Positions 1 through 8,066 of a stretch of DNA of 64,000 bases are shown piece after piece. Origin of the DNA: Dyadobacter sp. 676 (lineage in GTDB: Bacteria > Bacteroidota > Bacteroidia > Cytophagales > Spirosomataceae). The translations under genes and the position numbers were made by a program. The first letter of the stretch is position 1. Each line of letters begins with the position of its first letter. Below the pieces are notes generated by a model that was given only the letters and a program-made list of their open reading frames with translations, was not told the DNA's origin and searched no databases. The stretch is taken from the NCBI RefSeq assembly GCF_040448675.1, contig NZ_CP159289.1, positions 5,625,001-5,689,000 of the forward strand, given 5' to 3'.

Positions 1-2016
1 GGGACTTACAGCATTCCGGATGGCAACCTCTTTCCCAAAGATGGCTCGCAGGGCAGGCCGGAAATCTACGTCATGGGGGTGAGAAACCCGTTTCGCATAT
101 CCGTTGATCCGAAAACGGGCTTTCTCTACTGGGGCGATGTGGGACCTGATACCGAGGTGCCGGGAAGCGAGGGTAAAATGAGTTATGACGAGATTAACCA
201 GGCACGCAAACCCGGTTTTTTTGGCTATCCTTACTTCCTGGCCGACAACCAGGTGTTTCCCGATTACGATTTTGCGACCAAAAAGGAAGGCCCTGGTAAA
301 GATCCCCTCAGGCCGGTCAACGACTCACCGCACAATACAGGCATCCGTGAGCTGCCTCCCGCCCAGCCGGCTTTTATCTGGTATGGAAAAGGCCCCTCCA
401 AAAAGTATCCATTGGTGGGCAAAGGCGGGGCCAGCGCAATGGCCGGCCCGGTTTATCATAGCGACCAATATCCTAATGCGCCCTATAAGCTGCCCGAATA
501 TTACGACGGTAAGCTCTTCATTTTTGAATGGATAAGGAAGTGGATTATGGCAGTCAGCATGGATAAGGACGGCAATTACCTGGGCATGGAACCTTTCCTG
601 CCGCAGCTGAAAGTGGGGGCGCCCATCCACATGCAGATCGCCCCCGACGGCGCTATTTACCTGCTCGCCTATGGTACGAACTGGTTTGCCCGTAACACCG
701 ATTCGGGTATTATCCGTGTCGAATATACAGAGGGCAACCGAAACCCTGTGGCTGTACTGAACAAGGGTAATACGACGGGTGCAGCTCCGTTTACTGCCAC
801 ACTTTCTGCCAAAGGGTCGAAAGATTATGATGCAGGCGACAGGCTCGCCTACGAATGGAAAATCGGCTCCCGAAAATTCACCGGCGAAACGTTGATACAT
901 ACATTTACAAAACCGGGAGTGTATAACGTGGTGCTCACAGTCAGCGACCAGCATGGGGGCAAGGGCACGGCCACGGCCGAATTTAAAATTGGTAATACCC
1001 CGCCGGTTGTGAAGATTAAGACCGGTGCGAATCGCAGTTTCTACTGGGATAATTCTGCATTCGATTACGAGATCACTGCCACCGACCGGGAGGACGGCAA
1101 GATCGAGACTTCGAAAATCCGTGCCTCGTTCCATTACATCGCATTCGGAAAGGACCTTGCCGGCGCCTTGTCGGGAGGGGAGGGCGAAAACATCCGCTAT
1201 GCTGCAACAGCCAAACTGTACACATCGCTGGATTGCAGTGCATGTCATACGATGAATGCCAAATCGATTGGTCCGCCATTGCAGGATGTTGCGAGGCGAT
1301 ACGATGGGAAACCGGACGCTGCCGATATACTGGCGCGAAAGATCATCAGCGGTGGAAGCGGACAATGGGGTTCATATCCGATGCCTCCCCATCCCGATTT
1401 GCCCGAAAAAAGTGCCAGGGAGCTGGCCGAGTATATTCTCTCGTTGGGAAAGCCGGCGTCGCAACTTCCATTGAAATCCACGCTGAAACTCACAGAACAT
1501 ATCGGCCAGGGCAGTGAGGGCGCATATGTATTGCAAGCCAGGTATACTGACAAGGGTGCCAACGGGATAGGACCGCTTAAAAGTGAAAACCGTATTATAC
1601 TACGCAATCCGTTGGTTCAGATGGAGGATTATCAGGAAGGAAATGTGGGAGTCGTGATTGCGACCGAGCAAACAGGCTTCGTGTCCTACATTGCCAATAT
1701 CACCAACGGAAAATATACCCGCTTCAACAGGATCGATTTGACACATATTAAAAACATCCGCCTGCGCATTCAGGAGCATGGTGCGGGTGGAACGGTGGAA
1801 CTCAGGCTGGATAGCCGGGAGGGACCGCTGGCCGGCAAGGTGCTAATTTCCGGAGGCAAACTTGCAGACCTTAAAGAAGGCTGGAAGGAAATCTCGTTAC
1901 CCGTGGAGCGCGGTGTCGGGACTCATGATATTTATCTGGTTTTTAAAAATGAGGAAGCCGCCGAGCCGCTCTTTCACATCGACTGGATGTATTTTTCAAA
2001 AGATTCTAAACCTTAA
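1..2016 (+). CDS. PQQ-type sugar dehydrogenase/PKD/cytochrome c/CBM fusion, 5' partial
   Basis: The frame is open from base 1, so the true start lies upstream; the first ATG in view (73) is internal. The first ~215 residues from that ATG match the C-terminal part of glucose/sorbosone dehydrogenase beta-propellers (GVRNPFR, then TG-YWGDVGPD). A PKD domain follows at about 225-310, then a c-type cytochrome segment with a CSACH haem site near residue 385 and a distal methionine in a YPMPPHP stretch. The end, about 530-647, resembles a CBM6-like carbohydrate-binding beta-sandwich. This order is familiar in secreted or periplasmic Bacteroidota proteins, often behind a ThuA domain that would lie outside the window. 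The inferred role is oxidation of a sugar, with electrons passed to the attached haem. The oxidoreductase gene follows after 6 bases, so they are probably cotranscribed. Confidence 0.85.
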   Translation, partial: GTYSIPDGNLFPKDGSQGRPEIYVMGVRNPFRISVDPKTGFLYWGDVGPDTEVPGSEGKMSYDEINQARKPGFFGYPYFLADNQVFPDYDFATKKEGPGKDPLRPVNDSPHNTGIRELPPAQPAFIWYGKGPSKKYPLVGKGGASAMAGPVYHSDQYPNAPYKLPEYYDGKLFIFEWIRKWIMAVSMDKDGNYLGMEPFLPQLKVGAPIHMQIAPDGAIYLLAYGTNWFARNTDSGIIRVEYTEGNRNPVAVLNKGNTTGAAPFTATLSAKGSKDYDAGDRLAYEWKIGSRKFTGETLIHTFTKPGVYNVVLTVSDQHGGKGTATAEFKIGNTPPVVKIKTGANRSFYWDNSAFDYEITATDREDGKIETSKIRASFHYIAFGKDLAGALSGGEGENIRYAATAKLYTSLDCSACHTMNAKSIGPPLQDVARRYDGKPDAADILARKIISGGSGQWGSYPMPPHPDLPEKSARELAEYILSLGKPASQLPLKSTLKLTEHIGQGSEGAYVLQARYTDKGANGIGPLKSENRIILRNPLVQMEDYQEGNVGVVIATEQTGFVSYIANITNGKYTRFNRIDLTHIKNIRLRIQEHGAGGTVELRLDSREGPLAGKVLISGGKLADLKEGWKEISLPVERGVGTHDIYLVFKNEEAAEPLFHIDWMYFSKDSKP

Positions 2017-2022
2017 TCAATT

Positions 2023-3006
2023 ATGAACCGCAGAAGTTTCATTTACAGTTCGGTCCTGTCGTCGACCGGCCTGGTAGTTGCCGCCCGTGACTTGTCGTTA
2101 AGCCGTGAAGTTGAACTTGGCAAAAGGGTAGGGATAATCGGGCTGGATACCAGTCACAGCGAAGTTTTTACAAGGATGATCAATGCTGGTTCCCCGGAAA
2201 TGAATGGGTACCGGGTAATAGCGGCTTATGAACAAGGCAGCAAAGATATTGTATCCGCATTACAGCTCCGGCCGGGCGTGACCGCGAAGGTCCGGGAAAT
2301 GGGGGTCGAAATCGTCGATTCCATTGACGCGCTGCTTGGCAAAGTCGATGTAGTGCTGCTCGAATCCAACGATGGGCGGCCGCACCTGGAACAGGCGCTG
2401 CCGGTTTTCAAAGCCGGGAAGCGTATTTTCATCGATAAGCCGGTTGCTGCGTCCCTGGAGGGTGCCAAAGCGATTTTTAAGGCTGCCGCGCAGTACAACA
2501 CACCGGTTTTTAGCTCGTCGGCTTTGCGTTTTGACGCCAATGTCCGGCAGGTGGTGGAAGGTGCTATCGGCAACGTTACAGGCGCGGATGTATATACGCC
2601 CGCCGAAATAGAGCCACATCACAGCGACCTGGCCTGGTACGCCATTCACGGTGTCGAAATGCTGTTTACCGTGATGGGCCCGGGTTGCCAAAGCGTTTCG
2701 CGGACTTACCGAGATGGTACGGACCTTACGGTGGGTGTATGGAGCGATGGCCGCATAGGGACCGTGCGCGGCATCCGGACCGGCGCCTCGAATATTGCCG
2801 GAACGGCTTTCGGTACGAAGGGCATCGCGCCTTTGGGCCCTTTTTCCGGTTACGAACCGCTGGTAAAACAAATTGTCACATTTTTTGAGACCGGCAAGGC
2901 CCCCGTAACCCCGGCCGAGACGCTCGAAATTTTCAGTTTTATTGAAGCTGCGGATCTGAGCCGAAGCAAAGGCGGAAAAGCGATACAACTGCCTTTGCCG
3001 GGATAG
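2023..3006 (+). CDS. Gfo/Idh/MocA family oxidoreductase
   Basis: This 327-residue protein starts MNRRSF followed by a hydrophobic stretch, a twin-arginine-like export signal of the kind common in Bacteroidota members of this family. A Rossmann segment follows (KRVGIIGLDTSHS) and the family dinucleotide-domain hallmark FIDKPVAASLEGAK lies near residue 137. The substrate is not readable from sequence; relatives act as NAD(P)-dependent sugar or inositol dehydrogenases. It begins 6 bases after the sugar dehydrogenase fusion, which suggests a shared operon and a shared sugar-oxidation role. Confidence 0.85.
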   Translation: MNRRSFIYSSVLSSTGLVVAARDLSLSREVELGKRVGIIGLDTSHSEVFTRMINAGSPEMNGYRVIAAYEQGSKDIVSALQLRPGVTAKVREMGVEIVDSIDALLGKVDVVLLESNDGRPHLEQALPVFKAGKRIFIDKPVAASLEGAKAIFKAAAQYNTPVFSSSALRFDANVRQVVEGAIGNVTGADVYTPAEIEPHHSDLAWYAIHGVEMLFTVMGPGCQSVSRTYRDGTDLTVGVWSDGRIGTVRGIRTGASNIAGTAFGTKGIAPLGPFSGYEPLVKQIVTFFETGKAPVTPAETLEIFSFIEAADLSRSKGGKAIQLPLPG

Positions 3007-3299
3007 ATCCCGGCGAATTGGGTTGTGTTCAAGGAAAATACTAACAAGATTCGTCCCCTTTGTAAGAATTATAATTGCGTTTTTACCATTCGTGGCCAGG
3101 CAGGAAATTGCCAGGTGCCAGCAATTTCATGAGGTTTGTGGTCACATTAAATGAAGTTATTAAAGACCTGGGAAGAGCTCAGGAACTATGAATAATAACA
3201 GTTTTCAGATTTGCAGGAATATTTCGAAACCGGGCCAGGTCTTGATTCTGTTTCTTTGTTAGTTTTGCATTGTAAGCAGTTATAAATCGGTAGGTAGAG

Positions 3300-3548
3300 A
3301 TGGATATTCGAAATACACTCTCAGTCGGCGAGGACTTTCTTCCGATGCTCGCAGACTGTAAAGAACGAAAGGTAAAAGCGGAAATGATTCTTGACAGGAA
3401 TGGTCTTGAACGCGCCGAAGGATTCGTGAAAAATATTCTTAATCAGAGCGCTGATCCCGCTATTGAACTGGAAGATGGCACAGTAATACAGCTTAAAACC
3501 ATCGTTGCCGTGAATGGTCTGTTTCTGCCTTCGTACTCAGAATGCTGA
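3300..3548 (+). CDS. small protein of unknown function (82 aa)
   Basis: An 82-residue, acidic, soluble ORF with no signal peptide or membrane segment. The ATG follows a purine-rich stretch (ggtaggtagag). Composition and third-position GC look like coding sequence, and no overlapping longer ORF explains it. The C-terminal half (ELEDGTVIQLKTIVAVNG) looks like a small beta-strand-rich fold. I do not recognise a family. It stands alone, about 290 bases after the oxidoreductase and convergent with the arginase-family gene. Confidence 0.5.
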   Translation: MDIRNTLSVGEDFLPMLADCKERKVKAEMILDRNGLERAEGFVKNILNQSADPAIELEDGTVIQLKTIVAVNGLFLPSYSEC

Positions 3549-3614
3549 TTAGCGAATGCATGGTCGTCGTATTCGGTTGCAAGCCCTTTGACTAAGTGCT
3601 TTTATTATATTTCA

Positions 3615-4517
3615 TTAGTTGGAGCCGAAGGCACGGACAATGGTATCGCTGATGTTCTGGGCGATCTGTCCGGTGGTATCGAAGCGGGGATTGAAAATGG
3701 TGACATCAAAACCAATGATCCTGCCGGTGCCCAGAAGTTGGTCGATAAGATATTCCGACTGTTCAAAATCAAGGCCGCCGGGCAGGTGATATTCTACTGC
3801 CGGGTTCAACTCATTAGCCAACACGTCGGTATCAAAGTGCATCCAATAACCATCCAGGCTGGGATCAAGGTTTGCTATTGCAGCATCTGTGACTTGTTTT
3901 ATCCCTTCTTTTTCGATGTTTTCCAAGTCATAACGGATGATAGCGGTTTCGCGAATGTCCTGCGAGCCGTACTTTTTTGTTTCCTCCCAATCCCGTTGAC
4001 CAATATGAATCACATGGTCGTCCTGTACATAGGGTTTTGCGTTGTTGATATTGGTAAGCACATCCGGTCCCCGGCCGGTAATAATCGCCAGGTCCATATC
4101 CGCTACTTCGCCGGTCACCGATTTTTCGGGTTCGTAGAAGTCGGCATGTGCGTCTATAAAGATCAGTCCGTATTTACCGCGGGCTTTCAGACCCGACATG
4201 ATACCCAGGAGGATGCTGCAATCGCCGCCCAATACTAGCGGGAAACGGTCTTTATCCAGCATTGAATTGACAGTTTTACCGAGCTCGATAGAGAAATCGC
4301 GCAGCGGCACCGGATTGAGACAATGGGTGTCGGGATCTCTTTTATCGCTATACTGCGCATTGAGGGTGGCAAGGTGCAGCACCGGATGTTCGGGCTGTAG
4401 GTGCCGGCCGAGGCCAGCTTGTAACAGGGCGGCCGGCAGGTCCTGCACGCCGTTCGTGCGAAGCCCCAATATAGAAGGCGCTGCCAGAATCTGTACGTCG
4501 AGATTTTGTCTATCCAT
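3615..4517 (-). CDS. arginase/agmatinase-family ureohydrolase
   Basis: The 300-residue protein has the metal-site motifs of the ureohydrolase fold: GGDCS at 97-101, DAHADF from 122 and FDTD at 228-231. These would bind two Mn ions and hydrolyse a guanidino or formimino compound such as arginine, agmatine or formiminoglutamate. The length matches the family (about 300). The first motif reads GGDCS rather than the usual GGDHS, so one classical metal-binding histidine is a cysteine; this may alter metal content or substrate. The exact substrate cannot be chosen. No urea-cycle or histidine-degradation genes are adjacent. Confidence 0.8.
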   Translation of the reverse strand: MDRQNLDVQILAAPSILGLRTNGVQDLPAALLQAGLGRHLQPEHPVLHLATLNAQYSDKRDPDTHCLNPVPLRDFSIELGKTVNSMLDKDRFPLVLGGDCSILLGIMSGLKARGKYGLIFIDAHADFYEPEKSVTGEVADMDLAIITGRGPDVLTNINNAKPYVQDDHVIHIGQRDWEETKKYGSQDIRETAIIRYDLENIEKEGIKQVTDAAIANLDPSLDGYWMHFDTDVLANELNPAVEYHLPGGLDFEQSEYLIDQLLGTGRIIGFDVTIFNPRFDTTGQIAQNISDTIVRAFGSN

Positions 4518-4789
4518 TACATATCTGTATGTATCTTGCTTTTCACGAAATTTAAAAATGTTCCTTAAAATTTACGGTGGCTCGATTCACAGGCTTAAAG
4601 CCTTAATTCATTATGCCTGTTGGATCGCATAGGCACGTCCCCAGACTTAGGACTACTCGGTTATGATCGCAACCTGGTAGTAAATATCCACTTTCCTGTG
4701 AAGCTTCGAGGCAATTAACCTCTTTTGAGAAGACTTTTGAGTCGCGCGGCGGACCGCTTTTTTCGGCATTACCTGCGAGGAATCAAATT

Positions 4790-5929
4790 GTGGAACTGGA
4801 GGGACTACGGCTTTACTCTCTGGAGTCAGCGCTGGTTTCTACTCCGCAGGCATATTTTATAAACAACCCAACAGATGCCCGCACGGCGTTATCTATGGTA
4901 CGGGACGGATCAGATTTGCTTGCCCTGCTACTGGATGGAGGGCACAGCGTTGTCGCCGGACGGCTAGCAGGTGCCTTCCGCAATATTGGTAATGACCGAT
5001 TGGCCGATGAAATCGTACAGACCATGCGTGCGGTAGGTTATGACACTCGCGAAACAGATCCGTTTGAAGATAGGTTGCCATCCGTCTTATCATTTCGTGA
5101 AATATCTCCATATGTCAACCGAATCGGGCTCTTGTGGCACCAAATGAGGGATACTGTCATCGCTGGTTTTCCGAAAGCTCCAGGGCTTCCAGCCAATTCA
5201 AAGGATTATATGAAAACGGTGGATGAGGTGTTTGTGACAGATGCTTATCATTCGCTTTCGATTGAAGGGTACCGTGTCACCCCAGAGTTGATTGAAAGGG
5301 TTCGAAGGGGAGAATGGAACCCAGATAATAACCAGGCAGACAGTGATCAGACGAACGCATTAGCTGCCCGGGGTTACTGGCAGGCCTTCGTAGCCGTGAA
5401 GGAAAGCATCGCCAGGGTTTTGAAAGGAGACAGTCCGGGAGAAATTTTGGATAACGATCATAGGGTCTGGTACAGAGAGCTTTTCGCACCAAGTGTAACA
5501 GCAGGCTTGTTAAGGGCTAGTGATCTGGCCGGATACCGAAACGGTCAAGTTTACATACGAAATTCGATGCACGTTCCACTGAATAGAGATGCGGTGCGAG
5601 ATACAATGCCATTACTGTTTGATTTGTTGAAAGAGGAAAAGGAAGCATCGGTCCGGGTTATACTTGGCCATTTCATCTTCGTCTACATTCATCCTTACCT
5701 GGACGGAAACGGGAGAATCGGAAGATTTCTAATGAATGCAATGCTCGCATCCGGAGGATATCCCTGGACTATAGTACCATTAGGGCAGCGCAAGAATTAC
5801 ATGCAGGCACTGGAAAGAGCGAGTGTTCACCGTGACATCGCGGCGTTTACTGACTTTATAGCCAGCCTGGTTCGAAAATCGATGGAGGATGGGCCTTTGC
5901 CGGAGATTCCGTCCATCGTTACTGAGTAA
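4790..5929 (+). CDS. Fic-domain AMP transferase with AbiEi-like N-terminus, possibly 5'-truncated
   Basis: The catalytic Fic motif HPYLDGNGRIGR is complete near residues 303-314, so AMPylation or related nucleotide transfer onto a hydroxyl side chain is expected. An inhibitory motif SLSIEG (the S/TxxxEG/N type) lies near residue 156, so the protein probably autoinhibits its own active site. Residues 1-95 resemble the C-terminal part of AbiEi-type antitoxin domains fused to Fic proteins. The chosen start is GTG at 4790, but the frame is open back to 4667 and that stretch (for example RGGPLFSALP) reads like more of the same domain, with no ATG. The usual N-terminal winged helix therefore seems lost or out of frame. 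The gene stands alone, convergent with the serine hydrolase. Confidence 0.8.
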   Translation: MELEGLRLYSLESALVSTPQAYFINNPTDARTALSMVRDGSDLLALLLDGGHSVVAGRLAGAFRNIGNDRLADEIVQTMRAVGYDTRETDPFEDRLPSVLSFREISPYVNRIGLLWHQMRDTVIAGFPKAPGLPANSKDYMKTVDEVFVTDAYHSLSIEGYRVTPELIERVRRGEWNPDNNQADSDQTNALAARGYWQAFVAVKESIARVLKGDSPGEILDNDHRVWYRELFAPSVTAGLLRASDLAGYRNGQVYIRNSMHVPLNRDAVRDTMPLLFDLLKEEKEASVRVILGHFIFVYIHPYLDGNGRIGRFLMNAMLASGGYPWTIVPLGQRKNYMQALERASVHRDIAAFTDFIASLVRKSMEDGPLPEIPSIVTE

Positions 5930-5978
5930 TCCATCAGGCCGGCGGCCCTTTCGCCTGTTGCTGCGTGGCGCCGGTGGG

Positions 5979-7510
5979 TCAGTTTTTGGCATCGAGCAAT
6001 TCCCGTAACGCTCGCTTGCCATCTTCATTACCAGGCGAAAGATCAAGAGACTTTCGGTACATTGCGATGGCCGGCTCTTTTTTGCCGGCCTTCGCCAGCG
6101 CATGCGCGTAGCTGTCATAGGTGTTGCCGCTGTTTGGAAAAAGCAGCGTGTTGATCTTGAAAACTTCGAGGGCATAGGTACGAAGCTGTTCGGAATCGGT
6201 TCGTAGTAAGTCAAATCCTAATCGGTTAATTTCCAGTTCATCCAGGTAGTAATGGGCGGTGTCGCTCTTCAATTCATTTAATTTGGACAAGGCGAAATCG
6301 GGACCTTTCGCGACCATCGTTTCTCCGTATATGCGCGCAATAGACCGTGTCGTGCGGATTTTCGGTGGTTTCATTCCATTGAGCAAATTGGAAACGCCCA
6401 GCATGATCTGAATCGTATTGTTATCGGTGTTGTCGTACAGGATAATAGTCTGGTCTTTGCTCAGATTTTTATGCAATGCGGTTGAGAGGCCGACAATATG
6501 GCCGTCATGAAACGTAAAACGGTCAAATGGCTCCGTTTTGCTGGTGTAAACATTCCATCCCAATCCATAGGAACGGGTGCTGGTGCCCATGAAAAAGGTC
6601 TTCCCCGAGTTCAGCGTAACGGGTTTGAACGCTTCCTCCATGGATTTGGGTGTGATCAGTTTTCCGGAACTGAATGCCCTGTCGAAGAGCCAAAGGTCCT
6701 GCGTAGTGCTGACGACATTATTGGGGCCTGCGAGCACGCCAAGGTTATAATATGTGTACTCCCGTGTGCGATCGAGCGAGTCGACGTTCCTGTACGCGTG
6801 GGTATACATATTTGGGCGTGTGTAACGCACCGTGTTTCGCATATCGGGTTGGCGGACAAATGTCCTTCGCATCCCGGCCGGCTCGAAAACATGTTTCCGC
6901 ATGTATTTGTCAAATGGCACACCGCTGACTTTCTCAACAAGCAAGGCCAGCAACAAATAGTTGGCATTGTTGTATCGCCAGTTTTCGCCGGGCGTGAAAA
7001 GCAATGGCAGCTTTTTGCCGATCAGGTGTGCATAGGCTTGCTGGTTACTGATCAGTTCGTTTGGATGTGCCCGGATATAGTCGTTTTCCAACCTTTCGAG
7101 AACGGGCAGGCCCGAAGTATGGTTGAGCAAATGTCTGATCGTGATTTCCGGGTAAATGAAATCGGGAAAGAACCTGGCAAGTGGGTCTGCCAGTGCAATT
7201 TTCTTTTTTCGACCAATTGCAAAACGGCTATCGCGGTAAATGGCTTGGAGAGCGAGGCCAGGTTGAAGCGGGTTGTGTCGGTATGAGGGACGCCTGAGGG
7301 AAAATCCAGATACCCGAATGACTTCCTGTAAATGGGTACTCCCCGTTCGGCCACCAGGATGCTGCCATTGAAAAGCCCGGAGGCAGCAATTTCCGCTAAA
7401 AAGGAATCTATTTTGGCTATACGGGCAGAATCCGTTTGCGGGAAGCAGGGCCTTGCCTGTCCTAATAATGCGAATAAGTACAGGATTGTAAAAGCGCGTG
7501 CTCTTTTCAT
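5979..7510 (-). CDS. beta-lactamase-family serine hydrolase with C-terminal TPR-like tail (frameshifted)
   Basis: The start chosen is ATG at 7510, giving a signal peptide (MKRARAFTILYLFALLGQ). The class C/PBP-type SxxK motif (SLSK) is at residues 86-89 and a YNN motif follows after the frameshift. The reading frame breaks at an A run (minus strand) around 7199-7209. Adding one A there joins the two halves into a continuous protein of about 510 residues (VEKKKIALADP...LLNHTSGLPV), so one base appears to be missing. The last ~90 residues look like a helical repeat (TPR). It could be a beta-lactamase, D-aminopeptidase or esterase. It is divergent from the BlaI/BlaR1 pair and shares their operator region, which suggests that it is a regulated target. 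Confidence 0.8.
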
Positions 7511-7587
7511 AGCCGGAATGATGTTTGGGTGATTGAAAGAAATAGGTGTTGTATTTATTTGATTGAATATCAATACGAGTACAATGG

Positions 7588-7646
7588 TAAGAAAAAATTC
7601 TTATCAGTAAGAAACTTTTCTTATTTTTTCTCAGAAACTTTTCTTA
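7588..7646. promoter_or_regulatory. three tandem BlaI-type operator palindromes
   Basis: Three copies of TAAGAA-N4-TTCTTA lie between the divergent serine hydrolase and blaI-like genes. They are at 7588-7603 (perfect), 7608-7623 (perfect) and 7631-7646 (first arm TCAGAA). Starts are 20 and 23 bases apart, so the sites lie about two helical turns apart. Family knowledge says BlaI/MecI dimers bind short palindromes in just such divergent regions; binding here is inferred. Confidence 0.75.
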
Positions 7647-7656
7647 GGTTTGAGGC

Positions 7657-8061
7657 ATGAAAGATAAAGGCAGTAAAAATCAGTCATCACCAGAGCCCAC
7701 CAGATCGGAACTGGAAATTCTTCAGGTACTGTGGGAGTTCGGCCCGTCCACGGCCCGTTTTGTCAACGACCATCTCAATGAACATAAGCGGAAGGTCATT
7801 TATATGTCTACGCTGAAATTAATGCAAATCATGGTCGAGAAGGGGCTTTTGAAAAAGGACGAAAGCCAGTTGAAGCACATTTATAGTCCGGCGCAGGAAG
7901 AGAGCAAAACAAAAAGTTTTTTGCTTGATAGAGTAGTGGATACCCTTTTCAATGGCTCGGCCGGGAAACTGATGATGCAGCTTTTGGGTGACAAGGAAAT
8001 GTCCGAAAAGGAATGGGAGGTGTTCAGCGAGGTGATCAGGAAAATAGATCAGAAACAATAA
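7657..8061 (+). CDS. BlaI/MecI/CopY-family transcriptional repressor
   Basis: The 134-residue protein has the typical N-terminal winged helix (TRSELEILQVLWEFGPSTARFVNDHL, then YMSTLKLMQIMVEKGLL) and a helical dimerisation tail after residue ~85. The length fits the family (120-140). Known members repress beta-lactamase or stress genes until cut by a BlaR1-type protease. The next gene is exactly such a partner, 5 bases downstream. Three tandem palindromes directly upstream are the likely operators, so autoregulation is expected. Confidence 0.9.
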   Translation: MKDKGSKNQSSPEPTRSELEILQVLWEFGPSTARFVNDHLNEHKRKVIYMSTLKLMQIMVEKGLLKKDESQLKHIYSPAQEESKTKSFLLDRVVDTLFNGSAGKLMMQLLGDKEMSEKEWEVFSEVIRKIDQKQ

Positions 8062-8066
8062 TTGCA

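Noticed and set aside
325..1365. 346-codon minus-strand ORF
   Set aside because: Antisense shadow of the sugar dehydrogenase fusion, whose motifs are clear.
6498..7286. 262-codon plus-strand ORF
   Set aside because: Antisense to the serine hydrolase, which has complete motifs once the frame is repaired.
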